64,000 bases of DNA from Leishmania mexicana MHOM/GT/2001/U1103 (GCF_000234665.1 NC_018335.1:434001-498000); one strand, 5' to 3'. Counted from the first letter of the stretch, positions 21,531 through 32,620 are shown. The notes: generated by a model not told the origin, from the letters alone. Made by a program: numbers and translations.

Positions 21531-23513
21531 ATGAACTCTGACGGGTCGTCAGGGTTCAGCTACGTGCTTGAACTGCTGCTCTCGCTGCTAGAAGAGCCTT
21601 TTCGTCGGTATCTGGATATCTGCGAAGATGTGCACATGCGCGACGCGAGTCGCAACACAATGCTTCACTGGGCCGCTACTGTCGGCAACGTCGCTGCAGC
21701 GTATGCGCTACTGCAGCATGGCGTCGAGGTGGATGCCCGCAACGTGTACGGGGCGACACCGCTGCACTTGGCCGCGGCCTTTGCGCCGAACATGGGTGTG
21801 ATGGGTCCGCTCTTGATGCAGCATGGTGCATCGCTAACCGCCACCCTCAGCTCCCGGAATGCGGCCGGGGTGGAGTCTCTACTGGTGTCGAGGGGCTTGA
21901 AAGCAGTGTGGACATGGATGTTTGAGCTGAATGGATTTCTTCAGCAGAATAATTACAATAGTCCCTTGCTGTTCCGGTTTGCTGGCTCATCAAGCCTCCC
22001 TTCGCCTGCGTCAATCAGGGCCATAACCCCACTGCTCTGTGCGCCGGAAGAATTACAGCAACTGAGCCAAGGTCGAGGAAACAATATGCAGCACCCATAC
22101 GCAGCAGTAGGTATGCGTGCCGTACCGATCCCACGCGCTCCAGCTAGGCGGTGGACTCCGCATGGTAGTGGCGGCCAGCTGCTCACGCAGAAGCGGCCGG
22201 CGCGACGGGCGTCGTTGCACGCTGCAGCAGTGGAGGCTGCGCCGTCCGCTACCACCGCCTCCCCGGCGTCCCTCCGCAGCGCAACGGAGGAAAGGGAAGC
22301 TGCTGTTGCGCTCTGTGTCTCTCGTGAGGAGGCGGGACGCATCCAGCTAGAAAAGGAGCAGGTGGAAGCACGTCTAGGTATTTTCATGGAGCTGTGTGCT
22401 CCACTCTGGTCTTCGTTTACCTGTGACGAAGGGGACCAGGTGGATGTCGACTTGAAGATGCCTGCCTCGTCGTCCTGGTGGGGCACTGCGGGTGCGGTGT
22501 GTAGCCCTGAAGGTGATGATTCCTACGCCGACTTGGTCGGGCTCGTCATTGCGGTGCTTGGCGAAAAGTTCGACGTGAAGGACGGTCGCCAACTCTTTGT
22601 CCAGTACAACGAGCCTGCCGACATGGAAGGCGCCAATGTCAGTGAAGTTTGGTGTCCCTTCAACTCCGTGGCCCGTGACCCAGTGGTGATCGCCTACACG
22701 GACCGCTATAGCCGCACCTACGAGCTAACAAACTCGGTAGGCGTGAAGGCTGCTGCGACCCCGTCGATCCTGAACGGCGAAGGTGGCTCTGGAAGCCCCC
22801 TCGACACCATGGAACGAGAGCAGCTCGAGGAGCAACTGCGGATGCTTCCCCGCAGGGACTTGTCCAGTCCAGAGAGCGCATTGTCGTTGAATATCTCCAC
22901 CAAGCAGTCCATCCCGATGGCGGCGAGTGCATTAAGGTCGCCGGATGCGTTTGACTCAGTGGGGGATGACCAGACACAGCCCGTGTCGAGGTCCCCGAAC
23001 CTCGCGACGATGGCGGACAGACTCGCGTCGCCACACCCGCTCCCGTGGTTGGATGCCAAAGATGGTGACTCGTGGCAGTTTGCCCAGGCCCACGTGCAAG
23101 AGATCAGCCCTGTGCAGGAGGTGTGGCCAGCCACGGCACCAGCCGTGTCACCGGAGCTGACGCCCAGTCAGACGGGCGCGGAGGCGGCGCAGGACGCGAC
23201 CGCGAGTGCAGTAGCGAACCACGCGCCTGCGGATGAGCGTTCGCAGCCTAATCGAGGTGACGCTTGTGTTCATCTGCACCAGCACTCCTCGTGCGACGTG
23301 AACAGCGTCATATCTGGCGCCTCCTGGACGGTCCATACACAGCTTCCGGTCAGGTCTCTGCGCGAAAGGGCCAGCGGCATCCTGGAAAAGGATGAGCGCT
23401 ACCGCTTGTCGGAGACGCAAAAAGTCAGGTACAATAAGTTCCTGCGCGAATCGGCGTTGCAGCGACTGCAGAAACGCCAGGGCCGGCTCCTTGCCGGCGC
23501 TTCCGGTGACTAA
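21531..23513 (+). CDS. ankyrin-repeat protein
   Basis: A 660-residue protein. Residues about 36-102 contain two ankyrin repeats (RNTMLHWAATVGNVAAAYAL and GATPLHLAAAF, each with the TxLHxAA core), preceded by a short helical segment. Ankyrin repeats mediate protein-protein binding, so it is probably an adaptor. A middle section (about residues 270-430) with LGEKFDVKDGRQLFVQYNE looks folded but is unrecognised. The remainder is Ser/Pro-rich, and the C terminus is a basic helix (KVRYNKFLRESALQRLQKRQ). Start chosen as the ATG following the last candidate splice site; the frame is open from 21453. Confidence 0.88.
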   Translation: MNSDGSSGFSYVLELLLSLLEEPFRRYLDICEDVHMRDASRNTMLHWAATVGNVAAAYALLQHGVEVDARNVYGATPLHLAAAFAPNMGVMGPLLMQHGASLTATLSSRNAAGVESLLVSRGLKAVWTWMFELNGFLQQNNYNSPLLFRFAGSSSLPSPASIRAITPLLCAPEELQQLSQGRGNNMQHPYAAVGMRAVPIPRAPARRWTPHGSGGQLLTQKRPARRASLHAAAVEAAPSATTASPASLRSATEEREAAVALCVSREEAGRIQLEKEQVEARLGIFMELCAPLWSSFTCDEGDQVDVDLKMPASSSWWGTAGAVCSPEGDDSYADLVGLVIAVLGEKFDVKDGRQLFVQYNEPADMEGANVSEVWCPFNSVARDPVVIAYTDRYSRTYELTNSVGVKAAATPSILNGEGGSGSPLDTMEREQLEEQLRMLPRRDLSSPESALSLNISTKQSIPMAASALRSPDAFDSVGDDQTQPVSRSPNLATMADRLASPHPLPWLDAKDGDSWQFAQAHVQEISPVQEVWPATAPAVSPELTPSQTGAEAAQDATASAVANHAPADERSQPNRGDACVHLHQHSSCDVNSVISGASWTVHTQLPVRSLRERASGILEKDERYRLSETQKVRYNKFLRESALQRLQKRQGRLLAGASGD

Positions 23514-24669
23514 TAAGCGGCGGGCAGAGGAACTGGCACACACACACGCAGCAACAAAAAGCCCAAGGCACTTGCGCTGATGTCGATTCGTGTATTTTGC
23601 CCCTACGAACCTTACCAGCTATAAAAACGTTTTGCTGTGTTATGTGAAGGATATTTCTTGTTTTCTGTTCTACCCCGCAAAGCCCAATGCCTGTTGTTGT
23701 CTTCCTCTCTGTTCCCTAGCCTCTCTGCGATGTTGCAGTTGATGTACAGATTACACCCCTCCGTTCTCTATACGAGTCCCTTTCGCGTGTCGCTGCGCGC
23801 GATGCGGAGGCCGCCACGCATAGATCTCATCTCTCCGCCTTTGTCTATCTGTATGTATAAATGCCGTGATGATGTTATATGTATATATGCGGTCGTCTCG
23901 TACATATATTTATTTGCGTTTGCCCTGTTCCCAGTCTGCCCCATCCTCTTCTCCGTCTTCCATCCCCCCCCCCCACACACACACAAATACGGCTGCAGAA
24001 CTCGCCAAGCAAGGATGGGGGTCTGTGAAGACCAAAACGAAGAAAAAAGGAAAGGGTGCGTTGATTTTGCCATTCAGGCAGCGGCACCAAGAGAGGGACG
24101 AAGGTGGGCAACGCCCACCTCACGGCTGTCCCGTCAGCATCGACATGTGGGGGCTCCTCTGCTTCGATATCTCTGCTGGTGGCGCCAAGCACAGCACTGC
24201 ACTACCTCTTCCGGTTCAGGCAAATGCGTGTTCTCTTTCTTGCGACGGCCTGTTCTCCCGCTAAACGGTAAATGGCGATCAGAGAACAGCGGCACACGTC
24301 TCCCCTCCACCCCTCCACCCACTCCCCTTCTTCCAACACGTACATACAGACACACAGCGGTGCCCGCCGAAACAAAAGGCAAGAGAACGAGAGGGCAATG
24401 GGAAGGAGAAAGCCTCATCCTGCACCGACTTATACTTACGAATTCTTGCGTCCGTGCTTCTTTTTTCTTCTGGTTGGAACTCGGCGGCTGCATCAGAGGA
24501 ACGCAACAGTGGTGGTGCCGTAAACCACTCTCTGCGCTTGTTGGCTCTCCTCTCCTCCCTCCCTCTCTCTCTCTCTCATTTCTCCACGCACAAAAGCCTG
24601 CACACGTAACGACGAAGGTAATCGACTATCAAAGGTTGCCGTTGATGTTGCCTCACGGCATGTGAGGCG
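23514..24669. other. intergenic region
   Basis: No gene seen. Contains an AT-rich ATATAT-containing patch near 23870-23910, a C-run followed by CA repeats near 23965-23985, and a CT-repeat tract (about 24545-24590) that probably directs splicing of the next gene. Confidence 0.55.
24645..24665 (+). promoter_or_regulatory. short upstream ORF before the gene at 24670
   Basis: ATG at 24645 opens six codons (M-L-P-H-G-M) then TGA, ending four bases before the main ATG. All plausible splice acceptors lie upstream of it, so it would be in the mature 5'UTR and could lower initiation at 24670. Confidence 0.35.
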
Positions 24670-26361
24670 ATGCACTGGAGCACGGGGCGCGCTGGCTCTA
24701 TGAACGTCGCACCCCGCCAGGAGGAGTTACAGCGGCCAATCGAAGAGAAGCAGCTGTGCGAGTGGCAGTGCCATGTAAGTGCCGCGATGTTGCGCCAGCG
24801 CGACTTCGAGGGCGTCTCAGCGATGAGAGTTCGCCCCGAACTGCGCATTCGAGGGCCACCTGCGCAAAGGCGGCCACCACACGGTGCAGCATTCCAGACG
24901 ACGCCGCCGGGTGACATGGGGCCATGGGAGAGCGTCACCTTCACCATTACATCTGAACGGCGGCGTCTGCGTCCTCGAATCGTGCCCAAGAACCCTGACA
25001 GCTGCACTGTCGTCGTGGGGGCACGATCGAAACACACTCAGAATCGACTGTCTCCGTCGAAGGAGTTTGCGATTCGCTTGTCTCGCCTGCACAAAGCCTC
25101 CGCGCCTGGGGCGGCAACTGTGCCGGAGGCGGTGGCAGCGGCAGCTAAGGAAGGACCGTTAGGTGACTCCCCGGCTATTTCGCCGATTGCGGCGGAGTGC
25201 CCCGCCGGTCAGGCTGATGTTTCCGCCGCCTCGTATTTGAGCCGCCTTTCAGCTCTCTTTGGTGACCATGGAGGGGTGAGCTGCGTTGGCCGTGGTGACG
25301 TTGAAGGTGCTCGCCACGTGCGATTCTCGAGCCAAAGCCCGCAGGTCGCCACCTTCTCAGTGGAGCGATGTTGCGTTCCGCTCCAGGAGGGATTCGAGGC
25401 GGTGGCGGTTGCGGCCGCTGCAGCGCCAGGGACGCGAGCGGGTGATGCTGAAAAACTGACACCTGATCCGGCACTGGACTTGATCGAGAAAGCTCCTTTT
25501 GCGCCTCTCGACACCGCTGCACAGCGGGTGTCCCCTCTCGCGATGAGTCCGTTTGCGTCCTCGCGGTATTCAACCCTTTTGTCACCACGAACTAGTGTCT
25601 CTTCCTACCTAACCCAGATCCAGGAGCTGCGCCACTCGTTGCTAGAGGCTCCATCAGACACCCGTCGCAGCCGCGCCGACTGCAACGATGACACTCGCCT
25701 GCGAGCGCGGGCGGCTCACGATTTGACAACGACGGAGCAGCCGTTGGTAATGGACAGGCAGGCCGAGAGAGAGGGTGCCGCGCCGCCTGCCAAGCAGAGA
25801 GCGCTGGAGCGAACTCGGGACCTCGGCGATTCTGTCGGTGCGGCCGCCGTCGGCATCAACTCCACCACGATGTCCGGTGCCCTTGGTCTGGCTGTGCCCG
25901 TCACAAGTGGTGTGGCTGTAACCCCCGTCATGTGGGAGGCTTCTGAGTGCTTCTCAGAGAACTCGCCAATTTTTCTGCGCCGCCCCGAGCGGAGAGCTGG
26001 CCCGTCCACCCAAGATTTCCCTGAGGCTCAGCTCTTAACGAACATCACGAACCAGTCCCCCAAATCGTCTGCACCACGGCCACCGAGGTCGCGGATGTCA
26101 CGCGAGGAGAGCGCCATGGTCGTCCACAAGCCGACGAAAAAGTGTGTACGCTTTCGTGAGTCTGTCGAGCGATCTGACAGAGGCACCTCGGGGACACAAT
26201 GCAAGCGACGACGTCCAGGGTGGCGGCCCGCGCATTCCTCCGCTTCTTCACCGGCCGTAGCCGGTGTGCCGATCGTGATGCCGGGGGAGTTATGCTGCGA
26301 GCAGGAGGGTTTTGGTGCTGGCATTATCCTAGCTTGCGGGCCAACGCTCTATTTTGATTGA
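24670..26361 (+). CDS. hypothetical low-complexity protein with an RVxF-like motif
   Basis: A 563-residue protein not assigned to a family. It is mostly Ala/Ser/Pro/Arg-rich and predicted disordered, with no membrane segment. Notable islands are an N-terminal ordered patch (ESVTFTITSERRRLRPRIVP), SRYSTLLSPRTSVSSYLTQI near residues 297-316, and KKCVRF with K491-F495, which fits the K/R-x-V-x-F docking consensus for protein phosphatase 1. A basic KRRRPGWRP segment follows. The probable transcript carries a six-codon upstream ORF (24645-24665) just before this ATG; ATG 24700 is an alternative start. Confidence 0.75.
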   Translation: MHWSTGRAGSMNVAPRQEELQRPIEEKQLCEWQCHVSAAMLRQRDFEGVSAMRVRPELRIRGPPAQRRPPHGAAFQTTPPGDMGPWESVTFTITSERRRLRPRIVPKNPDSCTVVVGARSKHTQNRLSPSKEFAIRLSRLHKASAPGAATVPEAVAAAAKEGPLGDSPAISPIAAECPAGQADVSAASYLSRLSALFGDHGGVSCVGRGDVEGARHVRFSSQSPQVATFSVERCCVPLQEGFEAVAVAAAAAPGTRAGDAEKLTPDPALDLIEKAPFAPLDTAAQRVSPLAMSPFASSRYSTLLSPRTSVSSYLTQIQELRHSLLEAPSDTRRSRADCNDDTRLRARAAHDLTTTEQPLVMDRQAEREGAAPPAKQRALERTRDLGDSVGAAAVGINSTTMSGALGLAVPVTSGVAVTPVMWEASECFSENSPIFLRRPERRAGPSTQDFPEAQLLTNITNQSPKSSAPRPPRSRMSREESAMVVHKPTKKCVRFRESVERSDRGTSGTQCKRRRPGWRPAHSSASSPAVAGVPIVMPGELCCEQEGFGAGIILACGPTLYFD

Positions 26362-27146
26362 GATTTTCTATCGGCTTTTTGGGGGGGGCGGTGGAGGGTT
26401 GCGGTGGTCGTGGTGGTTGTGCGGAGAGTACTGCCACCACCACGGTGGTGTCTCGTGCGTGAAGGAGTCTGCTACAGTGGCTATGTGTTTGAAACTGCTA
26501 TGCCAAACGGGCCAACCACACAAAAAGAGGAGAGATCAAGCCGACACCGGCATCGGCGGTGATCAGGAAGGGAACGACAAGAAGACAGGGTGCGGTGTAG
26601 TGATCCCCCCGGGAGAAGGCATTTCACTCGGCTGAAACTGTGGCACTATGCGATCGGTGAGGCGGAGGGGCGTCGGTAGGGAAAGGATACGGTGCCCGTG
26701 CTCTCTCCCTCTCTCGCGTTCGCTGCCTTTCTGGACTCGCATCGCGTTTCCCCGATTGGGGGCCCACAGGCACCAAAACAAGCCAGGGCGATCATTTGCC
26801 TCGCCGCCGGCGCCCCCTGTGCAAGTGGCAAGGGGCCTTGCTTGCGCCTCTCTCACCCTCCTCTTTCCACCTCACGTTTGTTCTCCTTTCGTTTCCTTGC
26901 CCCCCCCCACACACAAAAACAAACAAACGAAAGCACATCATATCATCCCCACGTGAGCGCAGCTCACATTTCTTCATTCATTTTTTCTGTTTTTTTTTTC
27001 TTGCTCGTGTCTCGGTCGTCGCTGTCGCTGAGCTCGCGAACTTTGCGTTTGCGCACTTATTCTACATTTCGCCTCTCCGTTCCGCGCGCCGTGTGTCACT
27101 CCTTCGTCCTCCGCGCGTTTCCTGGCGTGCTCTTCCCCGGTACACC
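26362..27146. other. intergenic region
   Basis: No gene seen. A G-rich stretch occurs at about 26379-26425. The right end has a T-run and a splice acceptor for RPN12. Confidence 0.55.
26971..27032 (+). promoter_or_regulatory. putative trans-splice acceptor for RPN12
   Basis: A T-rich tract with nine or more consecutive T, then GCTGAG ending at 27032. There is no ATG between this AG and 27147. Confidence 0.5.
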
Positions 27147-27971
27147 ATGTCCGCCCTCGGTGACTTGTCGATCACCGTGCGAAAGGTCGCAGAGGATGTG
27201 AAGGCCTTGAAGGCCGCCTACGAAGCCAAAAACGATGACCAGTGCAACACGCTTCTGGCGGACATCAAGCGTCGCATCATCGTGTTTCCCACCTTCCTGA
27301 ATCCTGGTGCCGGCAGCAACACCCGGAGTGAGGAGCTGTCGCTCGCACGCGACTATCTTGAGCTTGGCGTCCTGGCCTCGGCGCATCAAAAAGATCTTGC
27401 CTCCTTTGAGGTGTACTTCAACCAGCTGCAGCTGTACTACAGCGACATCGGCTCTGATGAGCTGCCAGAGTCCCCACAGTACCTGATGCTCCTCGGCCTG
27501 AACCTCATCCGACTCCTTGTGTGCAGCCGCATTGCTGAGTTTCATTCCGAGATGGAAAAAATCCCGTTTGCCATGCATGGCTCGAACCTGTACATCCGCT
27601 TCGCCGTCGGGCTTGAGCGGTATTTGATGGAGGGTAGCTACAACAAGCTCCTCACCTCACGCAAGAAGGTGCCGTCGAATGAGTACCTGCCTGTTGTGGA
27701 GATGCTGGAGCAGACGGTGCGCGACGAGGTCGCCAACTGCATTCCTCAGTCATACATTCAGCTGCCGATCCCAGCCGCGCAGCGGATTCTCATGGTGGAC
27801 ACAGAGGCGAAGGTGCGCGAGATCGGCGCGGAGCGGGAGTGGGCGCTGTCCGCAGACGGCACGCACTTTGTGTTCACGCGCGAGGACGACACACTGCAAA
27901 AGGAAATCCCTTTCAAGGAGATGATAGAGCAGCACATCAACTTTGTCGCCGACCTGCAGAACATTGTGTGA
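27147..27971 (+). CDS. RPN12: 26S proteasome regulatory lid subunit RPN12 (PSMD8)
   Basis: A 274-residue non-ATPase subunit of the 19S regulatory particle, needed for lid assembly on the proteasome that degrades ubiquitinated proteins. Family features are clear: LGLNLIRLLVCSRIAEFHSE, then LERYLMEGSYNKLL (the conserved YLMEGSYNK core), TVRDEVANCI and a C-terminal PCI/winged-helix part ending FVADLQNIV, matching the conserved C-terminal tail of RPN12 across eukaryotes. Length is typical (about 270-290). The start is the first ATG after a strong splice acceptor; the open frame from 26796 upstream is UTR. Confidence 0.95.
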   Translation: MSALGDLSITVRKVAEDVKALKAAYEAKNDDQCNTLLADIKRRIIVFPTFLNPGAGSNTRSEELSLARDYLELGVLASAHQKDLASFEVYFNQLQLYYSDIGSDELPESPQYLMLLGLNLIRLLVCSRIAEFHSEMEKIPFAMHGSNLYIRFAVGLERYLMEGSYNKLLTSRKKVPSNEYLPVVEMLEQTVRDEVANCIPQSYIQLPIPAAQRILMVDTEAKVREIGAEREWALSADGTHFVFTREDDTLQKEIPFKEMIEQHINFVADLQNIV

Positions 27972-29029
27972 GCATCTGTCTGCATTGTGTGCGCGCTGCG
28001 CATCTCGAAGATGTGCGAGGGCGTGACAGGAGGGGGTGGTAGGAAGACGACGAGCTTTGCGCACGGAAGCAATGGACGTCATCAGTGTGGCTCTTCGTCT
28101 CTTCTCATTTTGCGCATGCCCTTCACCTACCTGTGTCACCCCTGTCCTCCACGCCTTTGACGGCTTTTGAGGAGTGCGAAATAACGTGCGCCCGAGGCCC
28201 TCTTCCCACTTCTCACATCCGCCACTCAGGCCAACTTATATCCATGAAGCCCCGTCGAACCGGGCTGTGATTTGTGTCTGCGTGTCTGTGTGTGCATGTG
28301 CGTGTGCGGGGTTTTCCCAAGGGAGTATTGGCACGCGCGCAACACTCTCCTTCCACTGCCTCTTGGTCCACGGCACCCACGTCCTTTTATCTGCAGATGT
28401 TTCATTGTTGTCGTTGTCTGACAGGCCTGTGTACAAGTAACTGAAGGTAGCCGATCTGGAGCTGCGCCGGGGTTTGGATGTATGAATGGTGTCACAGTGG
28501 TGATTGGAGATTCCTTGTGTAGTGCTTGAACGGGTGCGTGCAAGCGTGCACACTCTTGGCCGGCAGCATTGCGCGGCTGCATGGCACACATACACACACA
28601 CAGGCAACACGTGGCACGTTGATATCGATGAGGGCACGACAAGGCGCCTGAGAGAGAAGAAAGCCTGTCCAGTGAAGCGAAAACACACAGCAAGAAAAGA
28701 AGGGATGTCATCGTGGTGTCCCTCAAGCCCCTCCCTCCTCCTTCGTCCTTGTCTTTCTCTGACACAATGTGCACCGCTAGGGATTTACGCACCTCTCCTG
28801 CATCGCATCTCACGACGACTTCCTCCCTTCTCCTCAATCATCCGTGTCGAAACGAGAACAACGCTGCCACCGTCTCCCCATAGGGTGGAGTAAAGGCATC
28901 TCACGCTGTCGGTAGGTGTCCTACCCTTACTCGGTGCTTCAGAGGAAGCACGTACGCCCCCACTCCCTTGCGTAGAGCGCACACAACAACACAAAAGATT
29001 CAACCGCATTCTGGACGCTGGACATCACA
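27972..29029. other. intergenic region
   Basis: No gene seen. Contains TG-rich and CA-rich short repeats. Possible acceptors (TAG near 28881-28883, CAG near 28941) precede the PPR gene with no intervening ATG. Confidence 0.55.
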
Positions 29030-31435
29030 ATGTATCTCACAAAGCGGCCACCGGCGGAGCTGATCATTCGCCACCGCGACGGGACGGAAGACCGCTTCGT
29101 CCAGCCGGCTGCAGCGGTTGCGGAGCCAGCGTCGTGCACCGCGACGAACGACGATCACGACGAGACGTATCAGATCGTTATGGAGTGCGCGCCGTACACC
29201 GCAAGCTTCAACGCCCTTCTCGCCAAGGACTCGGTGCACGAAGACTCACGGCAGATGGTCGCTCTCGTACATCATCGCATGCACTCTGAGGGAATCCCTT
29301 TGAACACGCAGACGTACAACTTGCTGATGAAACGCGTCACCCGTTTCACCGATGGCGCCATCTTCACCCTCTACGACGAGCTCAAGAGTGAGGGGCTCAA
29401 GGAGAACAGTAGCGTGCGGCCCAACATGGAGAGCTATATACTGCTGTTCCGCGCGTGCGAGCGCAGCTCGCTGTACAACCGGGCCTTCGTCCTCTACCAG
29501 CAGCTGCGAGAGCAGTTTCAACTGGTGCCCGAGACGGCCGTGTACAACACCCTGCTGGGGTACTGCGCGGCCGTCCGTGACGTGGCACAGGCAACCTTCC
29601 TGGTCGAGGAGATGAAGCAGCTCAACGTTTCGCGAGACGTGAACACGTACAACTGCCTGATGAGTGTTATGATGGAATCAGCGCCGTACGAGGAGACGCT
29701 GAAGGTGTTTCAGGAGCTGCTCTATCTCAACTTGAAGCCGACGATTCGGAGCTACAACACCATTCTGAAGGTGGCGTGCCGCCATGGCGATTACGACCGC
29801 ACGTTCCAGTTCGTGGAGGAGATGAAGAAGAAGGGGCTCATCCCGGATGTGGAGACGTACAACTACCTGTTCACCGTGTGTGAGCAGCGGCTCGACTACG
29901 TCCGCGGCACTGGCGCCTACTCTGCAGAGCGCCGCACACGGGAGCAGATTCTGCACGGCTTGCAGGCCATTGCCGAGCTCGTCGTGACACTCCTGCGCGA
30001 GATGCGTACAATCCAGGTGTGGCCGGACACCTACACCTACAACAAAGCGCTCAGCATCCTTGTGAGGTGTGAGGACGAGCGGATGTTCGCTGTGTACAAC
30101 GACATGGTGCTGCACACGAGCGAAATCGTGGACAAATCCAGAGGCGCTGGCCGCGGACCCTCTTCGTCTTCGCGTAAATGGGGGATAGCGAAAAGCAGTG
30201 ACAACGACATGCATCAGGCCGATGCCGGCATGCTCTTGGAAGAGGCACTCCAAGCGGAAGACGAGGAGGAAGTGGGTAACATACGCAGCAACGCCGTTCG
30301 ACCTAACTTGGAGACCTGGCGGCAGATGATAAAGGCGTGCCTGCTCTACCAGTACTACAAACTCGCGGAGGAGGTGAGCGCAGACATGCGGAAGAGCGGC
30401 CTGACGCTCAATGCCTCGCTGGGGCTGCTTCTCCTGGAGGTGTGCTCCGCAGCCAAGGACCTTAAGTGGGCCGAGGATGTGCTCGCGGAGCTGAAGAAGC
30501 GGGATGTCCTCCTCGATACACCGCTCATGAACGCCTTTCTCCGCGTCCTCTGCGCGGTGGACGCCGGGGCGGATATCTTTGCCGAGTACGAGCAGATGCG
30601 CATGGGTATTCACCCGACGGGCGCGTGGGCCGACACGGATACGTGCAACATCGTCCTGCGCTACGCCCACACGAAATCGAGTAAGACCGCATTTGCCGAA
30701 AGTCTCTACACCATGATGGTGCAGCCCTATTCCATCGCAGCCGCCAACGAGGAGACGTTCTGCATTCGCCTCGCCGCTTTGACAGGCAAGATGGATGTGT
30801 CAGTGGACAGTGTAATCGCCTTCATGGAGGATGTGACGCACAATGGTAGCCCCCTCACCGTTGCCTTCTATCACTGTGTCCTGCGCTTCTTCCTCGTCCG
30901 CGACGATGCGCGCATTCAAGCCTGGTTTGATCGACTGAGCACGGAGCACGGTGGCTCCTCCAATGTCCATGCTCCAGTCGCGGACGTGCAATGCTACACG
31001 ACTCTGATGCAGTACTACCTCGCTCATGCGCAGTACGATATGGTGGAGCAGCTGTTCCAAAAGATCCAATGCAGTTCGGAGCTAGAGGCGAGCACCGAGT
31101 CCTACTATGTGCTCTTTGAAGTCGCCGGTCGGCAAGGCGACGTCGCTGCGTTGAGGCAGGTGTTTCACCAGGCCTATGTGAACTGCATTCCGCTAGACGT
31201 GCTTTGCTACAATAGCATCTTGAAGACCCTTGTTGAGCACAAGGAGCCGTTTGTGTACGATGTGCTCAGTGATATGAAGAAGCACCGAGTGCCGCCAGCA
31301 GAGAGCACGATTGCCGTCTTCCTCGCTGACGCGCACGGACGCCAGGTCTTGACGGAGGTCGTTTCTCGCGCCCTGTTTTACACACCACCGCCGCCGATCA
31401 CGCTGCAGAAGATGAAGGTGCGTGATGATGGATGA
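29030..31435 (+). CDS. pentatricopeptide repeat (PPR) protein
   Basis: An 801-residue protein with at least nine PPR motifs of about 35 residues. Clear examples are TYNLLMKRVTRFTDGAIFTL near residue 88, SYILLFRACERSSLYNRAFV, VYNTLLGYCAAVRDVAQATF, TYNCLMSVMMESAPYEETLK, SYNTILKVACRHGDYDRTFQ and TYNYLFTVCEQ. More follow in the second half, including CYTTLMQYYLAHAQYDMVEQ and CYNSILKTLVE. PPR arrays bind RNA one base per repeat, usually in mitochondria, for editing, stability or translation. No obvious Arg-rich presequence follows the start, so targeting is inferred from the family only. An acidic insert (EEALQAEDEEEV) sits mid-protein. It is unrelated in sequence order to the PPR-like gene at 7257. 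Confidence 0.95.
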   Translation: MYLTKRPPAELIIRHRDGTEDRFVQPAAAVAEPASCTATNDDHDETYQIVMECAPYTASFNALLAKDSVHEDSRQMVALVHHRMHSEGIPLNTQTYNLLMKRVTRFTDGAIFTLYDELKSEGLKENSSVRPNMESYILLFRACERSSLYNRAFVLYQQLREQFQLVPETAVYNTLLGYCAAVRDVAQATFLVEEMKQLNVSRDVNTYNCLMSVMMESAPYEETLKVFQELLYLNLKPTIRSYNTILKVACRHGDYDRTFQFVEEMKKKGLIPDVETYNYLFTVCEQRLDYVRGTGAYSAERRTREQILHGLQAIAELVVTLLREMRTIQVWPDTYTYNKALSILVRCEDERMFAVYNDMVLHTSEIVDKSRGAGRGPSSSSRKWGIAKSSDNDMHQADAGMLLEEALQAEDEEEVGNIRSNAVRPNLETWRQMIKACLLYQYYKLAEEVSADMRKSGLTLNASLGLLLLEVCSAAKDLKWAEDVLAELKKRDVLLDTPLMNAFLRVLCAVDAGADIFAEYEQMRMGIHPTGAWADTDTCNIVLRYAHTKSSKTAFAESLYTMMVQPYSIAAANEETFCIRLAALTGKMDVSVDSVIAFMEDVTHNGSPLTVAFYHCVLRFFLVRDDARIQAWFDRLSTEHGGSSNVHAPVADVQCYTTLMQYYLAHAQYDMVEQLFQKIQCSSELEASTESYYVLFEVAGRQGDVAALRQVFHQAYVNCIPLDVLCYNSILKTLVEHKEPFVYDVLSDMKKHRVPPAESTIAVFLADAHGRQVLTEVVSRALFYTPPPPITLQKMKVRDDG

Positions 31436-32620
31436 AGGAGATGAAGAAGCCACAGTGCGCATCACTATTTTGTGAACAGCCGAACGCAAGGCTGTGAGGG
31501 GGGGGGACAGGGTGTAGGCCCCTCCTGCTCTCACTCTGCGCGCGTCGCGGAGCTTGTCTCGCCGTGGGAAAGGGCATCTTGTGAGGTTAGGTGTGTGTTT
31601 AAGGGGGAGGGAGGGAGGAGGGGGGCATCCCTCTGTGGAACTATGTTAGTTGATGTACACTACTTGTGCGCGCACAAGAGTCAACAAAACAGCTGGAACT
31701 GCGTTTTTTTTTTTGCTGTCGTTTCACCTTTGCGAATAACGCAGATACACAAAGACGGCGTGATGATGGGTCTGCCACTGCTCGTTGGGGACCTTCCCAC
31801 CTTCGAAAGTGTGATGCTGATCGCTCGTCCAATCAGCACGGTTGCTGGCACCCTTCGCCCTGGCTCCTCATCTCAGTCTTTTTTTTCGTGGTGGTTCTCT
31901 GGTGAATAGGCGTGTCAGGTGTGCGTGTGTCACCACGAGTTGGTGAGCGCCCCTCTCCGGCGGTCGATGCAGCTGGGAGCAAGAACGGAAAGGACCGAGG
32001 GGGTGGGTGGCAGATGTCGGAAGGCGGCGCAGTCCACGGGACCACCCATGCGTCGACCTTCTGTTGTTCCGCCATCCTATCGCTTAATTTGCCAGGCTTC
32101 ACGCGAGCCCACACGAGAGTGGCAAAATCCCGATGCCGTCCTTCGCACAAGGGCACATGCACATCTCAGGCACTTCAAGCTTTCCCTTGACTTCCCTCGC
32201 GTGTCTCCTCTTCCTTCTCCTCTTGCTATCTCACTCGTTGGCTGTTCGCACTACATGTGCATCCCGCAAGGCTACTTGTCCCTCGCCCCGTCTCCTGTTT
32301 TTTTTCTCCTTCGCGCGTGTGTGTGTGTCGGTGTTTCCGTCGAGGCGCTGCGCTGTCGTCTACAGCGAGAGCGTCCGAGCACGTATGTTTGACTGTCCTC
32401 TTGCTTTCAAGCGGGACTACTGAGCACCCGTTTCTCGTCAGAGTGCGCACGGCGGGTTGTACAGTTTGGACAAAGAGGAGGAAGAAGAGAGAGGCTGGAG
32501 GCGTCGGAGGGGGAGTGGACGGGACCTGCGTAGGCCGACAAGACACAACACACACACACACACACACAGAAGCTTTACTTCTTCGCTGATACCTCTTTTC
32601 CCCATCATCACCTTCGCGCC
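31436..32620. other. intergenic region
   Basis: No gene seen. Contains purine-rich G stretches (31600-31625), T-runs and a short CA run (about 32548-32568) just before the next start. Confidence 0.55.

Noticed and set aside
29678..30670. 330-codon minus-strand open frame inside the PPR gene
   Set aside because: Complementary frame to clear PPR repeats; composition explained by the true gene.
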